Assembly (NCBI RefSeq): GCF_004769555.1
Contig: NZ_RQFY01000001.1
Location: 186,001-250,000, forward strand
Direction: 5' to 3'
Source: Leptospira koniambonensis
GTDB lineage: Bacteria > Spirochaetota > Leptospiria > Leptospirales > Leptospiraceae
DNA: 64,000 nucleotides
Made by a program: the position numbers and the translations under genes. Below, piece by piece: positions 45,626 to 54,248 of this stretch; position 1 is the stretch's first letter, and the number at the start of each line of letters is the position of its first letter. Under the pieces are notes generated by a model, which did not search any database, was not told the DNA's origin, and saw only the letters and a list, made by a program, of their open reading frames with translations.

Positions 45626-47323
45626 TTATTGGACTCCGACTTTTTCTTCGAGTGATTCTCTGAATTGGTCTAGAGTATATATTTCGTATTCGTAACCTTG
45701 TTCTGTAAGGAAAAGTTGTCTGTTCTGACCGAATCTTTCTTCGTTCGTATCTCTTGAGATCAAAGAATAGAAAACCGCTGTATTATCCTCACCTTTAGGT
45801 CTTAAGATTCGGCCCAAACGTTGTGCCTCTTCCTGACGAGAACCAAAGGTTCCGGAAACCTGGATTGCGATATTCGCATCCGGTAAGTCGATGGAGAAGT
45901 TAGCAACCTTACTAACGACCAGTGACTTGATCCTACCCGATCTGAACGCATCATACAATTCCTGTCTTTCTCCCAAAGGAGTTTTTCCTGTAATTAGAGG
46001 AATTTTGAAAGTTTTGGAAATCTCTTCCAACTGATTGATATACTGCCCGATCACAAGTAGATGAGACTGTGAATGTTTCTTCATGATCATTCCGATCGCT
46101 TTCAATTTCTCCGGATTTTCGGAGGCCAAGCGGAACTTCTCCCTATCATCTGCGATAGAATATCTCATACGAAGATCGTCTTCCATAGAAACACGGATCT
46201 CTTTACATTTTGCTTCCGCGATCCAGGATTTACTTTCCAGTTCCTTCCAAGGCACATCGTACTTTTTAGGTCCGATGAGACTGAATACATCTTCTTCCAG
46301 CCCGTCTTCTCGGACTAGGGTTGCAGTAAGCCCCAATCTTCTTTTTGCCTGTAATTCAGAAGTCATTCTAAATACGGGAGCTGGAAGTAAGTGAACCTCG
46401 TCATAAACGATTAGTCCCCAGTTATTCGCGCTGAATAGATGGAAGTGGGTGAAATCCCCCCCTTTCTTCTTTCTGTGAGTGAGAATATTATAAGTAGCGA
46501 TTGTGATCGGTTTGATCTCCTTCACTTCTCCTGAGTATTCTCCAATATCAGATTCAGGAATATCAGTTTTGTCTAAAATTTCGTTTTTCCACTGACGGAT
46601 AGAAAGTGTGTTCGTAACCAGGATCAGAGTTTCTGCTCCTACGATCTGCATCACACCAATACCTACGATAGTTTTACCAGCACCGCAGGGAAGAACCACC
46701 ACTCCGGATCCACCTTCGTTTCCACCGCCAGCATGGAATACTTCCACGGAGGCTCTTTGATAATCTCTCATTCCGAACTTTCTACCAGACTTGGTAGTAG
46801 GTCTCAGGTTGAATCCGTATTTGTTTCCTTCGTCGTAACCTGCAAGGTCCTCTACAGGGAAACCGATCTTGATCAGAGCCTGTTTGATATGGCCTCTGAA
46901 TTCTTTTTTGATATAGATCTTATCGTTCTCAGTCTTTTCGATATAAGGCTGGACCGCTCTATGGTTAGAGATCTCTTGTAAAAATCCTTTTTCATTGGAG
47001 ATGATACAAAGATCTCCATTCTCTTCCTTGACTAGTTTTACTTTTCCGTATCTTCCGATCTGTTCTTTGATCTCGTTGACTACGTTTTTAGGAACCGAGT
47101 ATCTAGAATATTTTTCTAAACATTCTACGATCTCGTCTGCACTCATTTTGATAGATGCAGCGTTCCACAAGGAAAGAGGAGAAATTCTATAAGTGTGTAG
47201 ATATTCCGGACTTTTTTCTAATTCCGCGAATTTAGCTACGACTAGCTGGCAGGCTTCGAATTCAGGATTATCCACCTCTAAAAGCATAGTCTTATCACTT
47301 TGTACGATTAACGGTTTACTCAC
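45626..47323 (-). CDS. XPB-type DNA repair helicase
   Basis: This 565-residue superfamily 2 helicase has LPCGAGKTIVGIGVM (Walker A), VYDEVHLLPAP (DEVH box), LGLTATLVREDG (with the RED motif that marks XPB/Rad25) and IQVSGTFGSRQEEAQRLGRI (motif VI). An N-terminal 170-residue region carries the XPB damage-recognition-like part. Bacterial XPB is known in actinobacteria, spirochaetes and some others; its role in repair or transcription-coupled processes there is little studied. The start is GTG near 47323. It heads the operon with the aminotransferase and SH3 genes. Confidence 0.92.
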   Translation of the reverse strand: MSKPLIVQSDKTMLLEVDNPEFEACQLVVAKFAELEKSPEYLHTYRISPLSLWNAASIKMSADEIVECLEKYSRYSVPKNVVNEIKEQIGRYGKVKLVKEENGDLCIISNEKGFLQEISNHRAVQPYIEKTENDKIYIKKEFRGHIKQALIKIGFPVEDLAGYDEGNKYGFNLRPTTKSGRKFGMRDYQRASVEVFHAGGGNEGGSGVVVLPCGAGKTIVGIGVMQIVGAETLILVTNTLSIRQWKNEILDKTDIPESDIGEYSGEVKEIKPITIATYNILTHRKKKGGDFTHFHLFSANNWGLIVYDEVHLLPAPVFRMTSELQAKRRLGLTATLVREDGLEEDVFSLIGPKKYDVPWKELESKSWIAEAKCKEIRVSMEDDLRMRYSIADDREKFRLASENPEKLKAIGMIMKKHSQSHLLVIGQYINQLEEISKTFKIPLITGKTPLGERQELYDAFRSGRIKSLVVSKVANFSIDLPDANIAIQVSGTFGSRQEEAQRLGRILRPKGEDNTAVFYSLISRDTNEERFGQNRQLFLTEQGYEYEIYTLDQFRESLEEKVGVQ

Positions 47324-47399
47324 GGCGTGGAATCTCCCCTAAAACTTAGACTGAAAATGACCCCCTCCTTGTCAAGAAGAAAGCGATTATAAGGCCGAA

Positions 47400-48305
47400 T
47401 CATGACGCTCTCACCAAAATCCTGAATTCTCCGAAGGTTTCGGAGTGACCTTTAAGCTCTTTTAGATCCTGTCCTGACAAGAGAGCGTTGCCTGGAGAGC
47501 TGCAAGGTTCGACTGCGATCGCAGAACGATCTGGTTTTGTATAAATTTGATAATAGTTTAATGGAATTTGTCCTTCCTCCGGTGGAGGACTTAAGACAGT
47601 GATAGAATATTTTTTGGTTCCATTTTCCAAAACAACTCTTGGTTCTCTTCCGTAGAACAAATGATCTAAACTTGGGATTTTCTCCCCTTCTAAAACAGAA
47701 GAAATTGGATTAGAAATAAAAGGTTGGATCGGAACTAGGTTCTCTCCTAATTCCAAATTTTTATCCAAGTGAAGATGAAGTTTCCAATCTTCATCATTTT
47801 TTCCTAAATTTATATAAGGATGATAACCGTAAGCAAATCGGATAGAATCTGATCTTAAATTATTAAATCTAGTCTTCACACTTAGAAGAGTCCCGGAAGA
47901 AGTCTCTTCGATTGAATATTCTTCTCGGATTGCAATTCCAGAAAGTGGAGAATCTTTCCATTCTTCCGGAAAGTTTACTCTGAACTCTGCACCCTTTTGG
48001 TTATTCTTTAGTTTTAAAAGTTTTCTCTCTAAAGAATGTACTAACCCATGAACTGGAAACTGATTAGAATCTCGGATCATTTCCTTTGTATCCCACCCTT
48101 TTCCGTTTAGAATGAATTCTGCGGAAGCATATCGATTCACCCACGGGAACATTAGAAAATTACCTGATTCGAATATACTCAGGATTTTATTATAAGGAAG
48201 AATGATCGGAAAACTTTCCTTGCTAATTGGATGGGTCCAGTCCCAAGAAATCCATTGGGTACCGTCGGTCAAAAAACTAGAGTTCTCCGTCCGAAATTCA
48301 TACAT
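47400..48305 (-). CDS. Aldose 1-epimerase-like protein
   Basis: The mutarotase-like fold is shown by YGYHPYINL, with the His that binds the sugar ring, and PVHGLVHSLERKLL with the first catalytic His; VEPCSSPGNALLSGQDLKEL ends with the family's acidic motif. I start at ATG 48305 (302 residues); the frame runs to 48560, but that part is antisense to the sppA gene and lacks any domain. It could convert alpha and beta hexoses or act on a sugar phosphate (YeaD-like). The ribosome site of this start is poor, so the N-terminus is not firm. Confidence 0.85.
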   Translation of the reverse strand: MYEFRTENSSFLTDGTQWISWDWTHPISKESFPIILPYNKILSIFESGNFLMFPWVNRYASAEFILNGKGWDTKEMIRDSNQFPVHGLVHSLERKLLKLKNNQKGAEFRVNFPEEWKDSPLSGIAIREEYSIEETSSGTLLSVKTRFNNLRSDSIRFAYGYHPYINLGKNDEDWKLHLHLDKNLELGENLVPIQPFISNPISSVLEGEKIPSLDHLFYGREPRVVLENGTKKYSITVLSPPPEEGQIPLNYYQIYTKPDRSAIAVEPCSSPGNALLSGQDLKELKGHSETFGEFRILVRAS

Positions 48306-48441
48306 TGCGGGAAGGAGGTTGGGAAAACTAGCTGAGAGGGAAAGTAAAAAACGGATCTGAGACTTTTTTTTGGACACCAAACAGAAAGGAAAGGAATTGA
48401 AGCGATACCCAGGCCTCTCAGAATGGGCTGGAGGCTTCCTG

Positions 48442-49437
48442 ATGAAATTCCTTTTCCACAAATCCATTTTATTTGTATTAGGAATCTTATTCTTAAGCCA
48501 GTGTTTGTTTCTTTCTTTTCCGAACCAAACTTCTCCTGTCCCTAAAGAAAAATTAGTCACAGGTTCTTCTACAGAAAGCCCTGATAAAATATTACTTATT
48601 CCAATCGAAGGAGAGATCTCCGGACAAAAATCCTCAGGAGGGCTTTTAGGCGGAGAAAAGGACAGCTTAGTCAGCAGGGTTAAAACCTATTTGTCTATGG
48701 CAGCAACAGATCCTGCGATAAAAGGTGTAATCTTAAAAATAGATTCTCCTGGCGGCTCAGTTACTGCAAGTGATCTAATCCATCATGAAATTTTAGAATT
48801 CAAAAAGAAGAAGAATGTGCCAGTTCTTTCTCTATTCATGGACACCGCTGCTTCAGGTGCATATTATCTGAGTATGGCAACTGATCATATCCAAGCTCAT
48901 CCTACAACTATAACAGGCTCCATCGGAGTTCTTAGATTCGGGATCAATGTAAAGGAAGCCTTGGACAAATTAGGGATCAAGAGTAGCACAATCCGTTCCG
49001 GTCCAAACAAGGCCACAGGAAATCCTGTTGAGGAATTCACTCCTGAACAAAAGAAAGTTTTCCAAGATATCATCATGGAGAATTACGAAAGGTTTTTAAG
49101 TATTATCAAAAAAGGAAGACCTAAATTAAAAGAATCTGAACTTAGAAAATTAGCAGACGGAAGAATTTATTCTGCAAACCAAGCTTTAGAAACTGGACTC
49201 ATTGATTCTATTGGTTATTTTGAAGATGCAGTTATTCAAGTGACTAAACTTCCAGGTTATAAAGCTTCTTCTACACTTAGCCCAAGGATTGTATTCTATT
49301 CTTATAAGGGTCCTCAACCTGAAAACTTCTACCAGATAGATAGTAATACAGGAACTGGTCCTACATTATTGGAATCCTTGCTTCCTTTCCGGATCTCTCC
49401 AGATCACAAATTGCATTATCTATTTTCACCCGAATAA
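48442..49437 (+). CDS. sppA: Signal peptide peptidase SppA-type protease
   Basis: This 331-residue S49 serine protease has MKFLFHKSILFVLGILFLSQ as signal-anchor, so the active site faces the periplasm. KIDSPGGSVTASDLIHHEIL and the nucleophile region MDTAASGAYYLSMATDHIQA are typical, with the Lys of RSGPNKATGNP as general base. It should degrade leftover signal peptides. ATG 48442 has a good GGAGG eight bases upstream; the open frame extends to 48370 with no better start. The ribosome site can pair with upstream CAGGCCTC as a hairpin. It precedes the MBOAT gene by 21 bases. Confidence 0.9.
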   Translation: MKFLFHKSILFVLGILFLSQCLFLSFPNQTSPVPKEKLVTGSSTESPDKILLIPIEGEISGQKSSGGLLGGEKDSLVSRVKTYLSMAATDPAIKGVILKIDSPGGSVTASDLIHHEILEFKKKKNVPVLSLFMDTAASGAYYLSMATDHIQAHPTTITGSIGVLRFGINVKEALDKLGIKSSTIRSGPNKATGNPVEEFTPEQKKVFQDIIMENYERFLSIIKKGRPKLKESELRKLADGRIYSANQALETGLIDSIGYFEDAVIQVTKLPGYKASSTLSPRIVFYSYKGPQPENFYQIDSNTGTGPTLLESLLPFRISPDHKLHYLFSPE

Positions 49438-49458
49438 GGTTTATAAAATAATTCTAAA

Positions 49459-50877
49459 ATGCTTTTTAACTCCCTTCCCTATCTAGCTTTATTTTCGCTT
49501 ACATTCTTGCTGTATTGGAGCCTTCCTCAAAAAGGAAGGAAACCTCTACTTTTAATCTCTTCCCTTCTTTTTTATTTTTACTCAGGCGCTGCATTTTCGA
49601 TCCACTTCTTGCTCGTGATCGCAGTGAACTTTTATTTTTCACTCAAACTTTGGGAGAAAAAAAGAGAAGGAAAATCTACATCTAAACTTCTGATCTGGAT
49701 CATAGCTCTCAATTTTGTTAACCTAGCATTCTTCAAATATTTCTATTTCTTTCTGGATTCATTGGACTTCTTCACAGGAACTTTGCAATTTTCAGAATTT
49801 GGAAAAGGGATCCATATTCCTCTTCCACTCGCAATCAGCTTTTATACATTCCAGCTGATCGCGCTACAAGTGGATATCCATAGAGATCATGTTCCTGAAA
49901 GGATCTCTTCCTTAGATTATTTCTTATTCATTCTATTCTTCCCTCAATTGATCGCAGGACCGATCATGAGGACTACAGATTTCCTTCCTAAACTGGATAA
50001 ACCTGCAATTGATTTCAATCGAGTGCAATGGGGAATTTTTCTAATTCTTTCTGGTTTATTTAAGAAGGTAGTGATCGCTGATAATATTTCAGGGATCATC
50101 TCAGGAATTTATCAGCATCCTGGAGAATATAATTTTTTCAGTCTGTATATAGTAACATTCGGATTTGCATGCCAGGTATATTGTGATTTCAGCGGGTACA
50201 CGGATATCGCAAGAGGTTCCGCATATTTACTTGGTTATGAGATCCCGGAAAACTTCAGAGGACCTTTCCTTTCACCAAGTTTCAGAGAATTCTGGGGACG
50301 GTGGCATGTTACCTTATCTACTTGGCTAAGAGACTATCTTTATATTCCATTAGGTGGAAGCAGAGGTGGATTCTGGCGAACACAAGCCAATTCGATGATC
50401 ACAATGACTTTAGGTGGTCTATGGCATGGAGCAAACTTTGGCTATGTTCTTTGGGGAGCTTACCTAGGTCTGATCCTGGCAGTAGAAAGAATTATATCTC
50501 CAGGTGATCCTAAAAAAGAAGAAGAACCAAGAGGCTGGAAACGTTTCTGGAAAGTGGCCTTGATCATTCATTTATTTGCGATCTCAGGTATCTTCTTCCG
50601 AACTGCAGTTGCAGGTAAAAACTCACTTAGTTTAGCTTGGGAGTATTTTACAGGTTTCTTAAATGTAGTCGGCGGAAAGGCATTGGTGCGCTGGGAAGAA
50701 TTGACATTATTCATTCTATTTACATTCCTCTGGAATGCGGTTCAATATTATCCTAGCATCAGAGAGAAAATACAGATCAGATTCCGCTGGTTATTACCTT
50801 CCTTCTCCATCATTATACTTTTATTAATGGGTATATTTGGAGATGGTGGTGGAGAGTTTATCTACTTCCAGTTTTAG
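49459..50877 (+). CDS. MBOAT family O-acyltransferase (AlgI/DltB-like)
   Basis: This 472-residue membrane protein has about ten or more hydrophobic segments. The MBOAT signature includes the catalytic His in TLGGLWHGANFGYVLWGAYL and the preceding FREFWGRWHVTLSTWLRDYL with YIPLGGSRGG. QLIAGPIMRTTDF is the AlgI-type QxxGPI loop. Such proteins move acyl groups across the membrane onto exopolysaccharides, teichoic acids or glycans. No AlgJ/X- or SGNH-type partner lies next to it, but the SGNH lipoprotein and the polysaccharide genes are elsewhere in the window. It lies 21 bases after sppA. Confidence 0.93.
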   Translation: MLFNSLPYLALFSLTFLLYWSLPQKGRKPLLLISSLLFYFYSGAAFSIHFLLVIAVNFYFSLKLWEKKREGKSTSKLLIWIIALNFVNLAFFKYFYFFLDSLDFFTGTLQFSEFGKGIHIPLPLAISFYTFQLIALQVDIHRDHVPERISSLDYFLFILFFPQLIAGPIMRTTDFLPKLDKPAIDFNRVQWGIFLILSGLFKKVVIADNISGIISGIYQHPGEYNFFSLYIVTFGFACQVYCDFSGYTDIARGSAYLLGYEIPENFRGPFLSPSFREFWGRWHVTLSTWLRDYLYIPLGGSRGGFWRTQANSMITMTLGGLWHGANFGYVLWGAYLGLILAVERIISPGDPKKEEEPRGWKRFWKVALIIHLFAISGIFFRTAVAGKNSLSLAWEYFTGFLNVVGGKALVRWEELTLFILFTFLWNAVQYYPSIREKIQIRFRWLLPSFSIIILLLMGIFGDGGGEFIYFQF

Positions 50878-51008
50878 TCGGATCGGCTGGTTGCAAGCCG
50901 GAGTATTATGATATTTCCGGTTTGCCTTTCGTAAGCCTAAAGTGGATTTTGGAAGTATAGAGAGAATTAGAAACTCGTAAATAATGTGTTTCTTTTCCCA
51001 GATTTCCT

Positions 51009-51626
51009 ATGAAAGATCTACTTACAGTTTTAAGAATACTTGTATTTCTTTCACTTCTTAATGGATGTTTTCCACCTTCCTGGATCAGAGAACTTCCTGA
51101 AAAACCTGAATCTTCTAACGATATAATCTTAAAGGGAATATACAGCAAAAAACTTCCCCCCTTCTCTCCTTTTACTTCAGTGACTTATAAGGAAAACCAA
51201 GCAGAAAGATTGGATTTTTCTAATTCAGAAAAATCTTTCCAAAAGTACTACTTGAGGGAGATCGAAGAAAAAGGAGAAATTCGTCGAATCCAAATAGAAG
51301 GATCCGGAAAATACGAGTCCAGAGGAAATTGGCTGCTTCTCATTACTCAAAAAATCAAAAAAGAAGAATCCGTTTGGAAAGATGGAAAACAAATCTCAGG
51401 TCCCGAAATAAATTTCCTGGAAACTTCTCACAAACTATTGTATCATTACGATCCTTCTAATGATTCCTTAATTCCTATGATCTATGAATCAGGATACAGA
51501 GAAAAACCTTTCGGAGTTGTAGAAGGAACAAATACACCTTATGCAGAAGATGAATTATTCCGTATCTCTCGTAGGAATTATTCCAAGAAGGAATACCAAG
51601 GCCATGCCTATTTTAAAGTAAGATGA
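51009..51626 (+). CDS. Hypothetical lipoprotein
   Basis: A 205-residue protein with a signal and lipobox LLNGC at Cys20 (MKDLLTVLRILVFLSLLNGC). The mature part is beta-rich and alternates polar and aromatic residues (GKYESRGNWLLLITQKIK, HKLLYHYDPSNDSLIPMIYE), similar to many leptospiral lipoproteins of unknown role. No domain is recognised. Its TGA overlaps the ATG of the SpoIIE phosphatase by four bases, implying joint control. It follows MBOAT after 131 bases, which hold two weak hairpins but no clear terminator. Confidence 0.82.
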   Translation: MKDLLTVLRILVFLSLLNGCFPPSWIRELPEKPESSNDIILKGIYSKKLPPFSPFTSVTYKENQAERLDFSNSEKSFQKYYLREIEEKGEIRRIQIEGSGKYESRGNWLLLITQKIKKEESVWKDGKQISGPEINFLETSHKLLYHYDPSNDSLIPMIYESGYREKPFGVVEGTNTPYAEDELFRISRRNYSKKEYQGHAYFKVR

Positions 51627-52603
51627 GAAGTTCCACTACGATCAAACAGTACATGAAGGACGCTTGGCCGGTATTGATCGTGCTGAATCTTTCTATTTTG
51701 GGTAGTTTGGGAATAGGACTTAAATTTTACACTCCTCCAGTTAGAATTCCAATCGTTTTACTTTTAGTATGTTGTTTTACTTTATTCATTAATTTTTCTG
51801 CATTCGTTCTGTTTTTAACTGAGAAGATCCTACCAAAAGAGCAAGAGTTCGGGAAAATAATCAAACGATTCCGCAGAGGAGACAGTAGGATGCAAAACTA
51901 CGTTCTCCCTTTGGATTATGTAGATGAAAATTATGAGATCCGCGGAAGATGTATGACTTATAACCCGATCGGCGGGGACTTCTATAATTTTCTAAAAGAT
52001 AAAGACGGAAATTATTGGATGGGGATCGGAGACACTTCAGGTCATGGGTATGTGGCTGGACTATTTAGTCTTATGATCATGAACCAAATGAGCCATCTGG
52101 TCCATAAATTTGAAACCCCCCATGAGATCATAGACCAGATGTTGGAACATTTGGAAGAAAGGACGAATACATTTCCTCATATCCATCGTAGTCTTTATGC
52201 TACTTTTCTTTTGATGAAGGCAGATACTAAAGGAAATTTTCTACATTCTGGGATCCATCCAAGTTTGGTTCTGTATAAGAGCAAAGAAGACAAAACTTAT
52301 GTTGTAAGCACTGATGGAAAATTCCTTTCTACTGTGATGAATTCTCCTCTCAAAAAGCCAAAACCTTCTGAAAGTTTCAAAATGGATAGAGATGATATTC
52401 TGTTCTGTTTTACAGACGGACTTTTCGAACAAAAGAATAGAAGTATTGGCGGATACTATGGAGAGAATTTATATAAATTTCTGGAAACTGCTCCCAAGAA
52501 AAATATCCGCAAACTAATAGATGATCTATTCTCCGACGTTGTGAAACATACAGGCGGAAGAATACAAGACGATATGAGTCTTTTAGTAATCAGAAAATTT
52601 TAA
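51623..52603 (+). CDS. SpoIIE/RsbU-type PP2C protein phosphatase, membrane bound
   Basis: Two N-terminal membrane segments (about residues 15-34 and 41-66) precede a PP2C-type phosphatase domain. The metal-binding residues lie in TYNPIGGDFYNFL, MGIGDTSGHGYVAGLFSLM, LFCFTDGLFEQ and IQDDMSLLVIR. SpoIIE/RsbU enzymes remove phosphate from STAS-type anti-anti-sigma factors and so switch on a partner sigma factor. No sensor PAS/HAMP domain is present, so membrane segments may be the sensing part. A STAS protein gene lies 5 kb downstream and could be a target. It overlaps the lipoprotein gene by four bases. Confidence 0.92.
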   Translation: MRSSTTIKQYMKDAWPVLIVLNLSILGSLGIGLKFYTPPVRIPIVLLLVCCFTLFINFSAFVLFLTEKILPKEQEFGKIIKRFRRGDSRMQNYVLPLDYVDENYEIRGRCMTYNPIGGDFYNFLKDKDGNYWMGIGDTSGHGYVAGLFSLMIMNQMSHLVHKFETPHEIIDQMLEHLEERTNTFPHIHRSLYATFLLMKADTKGNFLHSGIHPSLVLYKSKEDKTYVVSTDGKFLSTVMNSPLKKPKPSESFKMDRDDILFCFTDGLFEQKNRSIGGYYGENLYKFLETAPKKNIRKLIDDLFSDVVKHTGGRIQDDMSLLVIRKF

Positions 52604-52653
52604 GAATATAATTTACTCTTGAATTAAGAGAAATAATCAGCGAATCTGTAAGA

Positions 52654-52941
52654 ATGGACCATGAATATTGGGTCGTTAGACTTTCAGGAATCCTACTCTG
52701 GAATGAAAGAGATATTCGTAAAATTTTAAGAGTGGTTTCAGATAGTAGTCTTGTCACAGGACTCTCGGAAGAAGAGACACTGGACTTTTTACAATACGGC
52801 TTCGAAGAAGAGTTAAGTTCTTTAAAACAAACCTACGATTGGACCTTATTCAAAAAACGACTGATTTCTAAACTTTCTAAACGAGAAACAAAAGCCCCAG
52901 GTCTTTCCGTTTTACATCCGGATCTAATCGAAGAAGATTAA
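52654..52941 (+). CDS. Short FliG-like helical protein
   Basis: A 95-residue all-helical protein. The stretch SGILLWNERDIRKILRVVS followed by LVTGLSEEETLDFLQYGF resembles the ARM-like helices of FliG (consensus LDDRxIQKxLREV). The resemblance is by pattern only. The start ATG 52654 has a poor ribosome site (no AGGAG), so start selection is uncertain. It lies 50 bases after the phosphatase and 14 bases before the larger FliG-like protein. I cannot say whether it works in the flagellar motor. Confidence 0.55.
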   Translation: MDHEYWVVRLSGILLWNERDIRKILRVVSDSSLVTGLSEEETLDFLQYGFEEELSSLKQTYDWTLFKKRLISKLSKRETKAPGLSVLHPDLIEED

Positions 52942-52955
52942 ACACCAAATTTCCC

Positions 52956-54248
52956 ATGATCTATCTTGAGGGAGAGAATTATCATTTTCTATTCTGTAAC
53001 CCCGATTCTGTAGCAAGAGTTCATTCTAAAATTTCTCCCTTTTATGATTTTCAATTAAGTCAAATCGAAGAACTCCCCTTTCTATATTCGCAAGCAGCAC
53101 TAATTCCTAAATTTCTTTATGAATTAGAATACGATCGAAAGATCACTCTTAGTTCTGCGATCAAAACCCCACCATACTTGAAATTTTCAGATGGATTGCT
53201 TTATTCCGAAGAGTCTAAGTTCCCTAAAGAATCAGAAGAAATATTTGAAGGTGCAAGCTACCCAATTCGCTCCAATCCTTACAAGGTTGTGGGAACTCAA
53301 ACAGCAAGATCTCACACACCTATCCTTATAACTCGGGAAAATCTACAAACACAAGTGGGAAGTATCCAAACTGGAAAGTTTACACTTTATAGAATGTTCC
53401 GAAAAAGAATGTTCTCCACCAAATATCTTTCTCTCAGAGATATAGTGAATCCCGAATTAAATGAAGAAGATATAATTAAGAAAATCGAAGAATTATACTT
53501 TGATCCTGAAAGTAAGACATATCTATTTCGTTTGGTAAAAATTCTATATGCGGGAACTCCCACAGAAGAACAGGGACTTGTTTCTAATCTATTTACTCAC
53601 GAGATAGAATTTGCTAAATTCTTAAGGGATCGTATCTTTTCTATTGAAATACTTCCTTTAATACATGGACCATTCTTAAATTCTATTTTAAACAAATTGG
53701 ATGAAAGGATCTTAAAATTTTCGGTTCCCAAACTTTCTCCTCCTGTTCGAAGAATGGTAGAGAAGAATGTTTCCAAAAACAAATGGAAACAGATTTTAGA
53801 TGGCCCAAGTAAAAAGCCTGAACCAGGAGAATCCTTTCCTGAAATTGTAGAAAAAGAGATCTTCAGAAGATTCTCCAGAAGGATATATTACGAAGAAGGG
53901 AATTTCCCTTTATACAAAGACTCAGCTGAAGAGGAAACCTCTAGAACAGAGATCGAATTCGAAGGTATTCCTGGAGAAAAGTTTAATCTAAATAGATCTT
54001 CTAACGAGATTGAGCTCTATGCGATTACAAAGGATAAAATACTTCTTCGTATCTTGAAATATATGGAAGTCTTGAGAATAGATATTTATCTTTCTAAAAA
54101 AGAAAGAGATCAGTATGAGTTTTTTAAAATTTCAGCGGATTCTATTTTAGAAATTCCCAAATATGATCAGGCGAAACTAATCATAGGAGCAGGCATCAAC
54201 TCAGAAAGGAAACCCTTGGAGTTTAGCCTGCTCTCTTTTTCTTACTGA
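52956..54248 (+). CDS. Protein with divergent FliG C-terminal-like domain
   Basis: A 430-residue soluble protein. Residues about 215-310 follow the FliG middle/C-terminal pattern: IEFAKFLRDRIFSIEILPLI (compare EIRxLMFVFEDIxxL), FLNSILNKLDERILKFSVPK (compare IQxxLREVDxxxLALALK), then LSPPVRRMVEKNVSKNKWKQ (compare LREKIxxNMSKRAAxxL), and a following helix VEKEIFRRFSRRIYYEEGN. The N-terminal 200 residues and the C-terminal 120 show no recognised domain. Key charged torque residues of FliG are only partly kept. Canonical FliG is about 340 residues, so this is a relative at most. Its stop abuts the convergent glpK gene. Confidence 0.6.
   Translation: MIYLEGENYHFLFCNPDSVARVHSKISPFYDFQLSQIEELPFLYSQAALIPKFLYELEYDRKITLSSAIKTPPYLKFSDGLLYSEESKFPKESEEIFEGASYPIRSNPYKVVGTQTARSHTPILITRENLQTQVGSIQTGKFTLYRMFRKRMFSTKYLSLRDIVNPELNEEDIIKKIEELYFDPESKTYLFRLVKILYAGTPTEEQGLVSNLFTHEIEFAKFLRDRIFSIEILPLIHGPFLNSILNKLDERILKFSVPKLSPPVRRMVEKNVSKNKWKQILDGPSKKPEPGESFPEIVEKEIFRRFSRRIYYEEGNFPLYKDSAEEETSRTEIEFEGIPGEKFNLNRSSNEIELYAITKDKILLRILKYMEVLRIDIYLSKKERDQYEFFKISADSILEIPKYDQAKLIIGAGINSERKPLEFSLLSFSY

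Noticed and set aside
50881..50922. Two small hairpins after the MBOAT gene (CGGCT/AGCCG and CCGGA/TCCGG).
   Set aside because: Short stems with long or weak loops and no U-run; a terminator or riboswitch is not supported.
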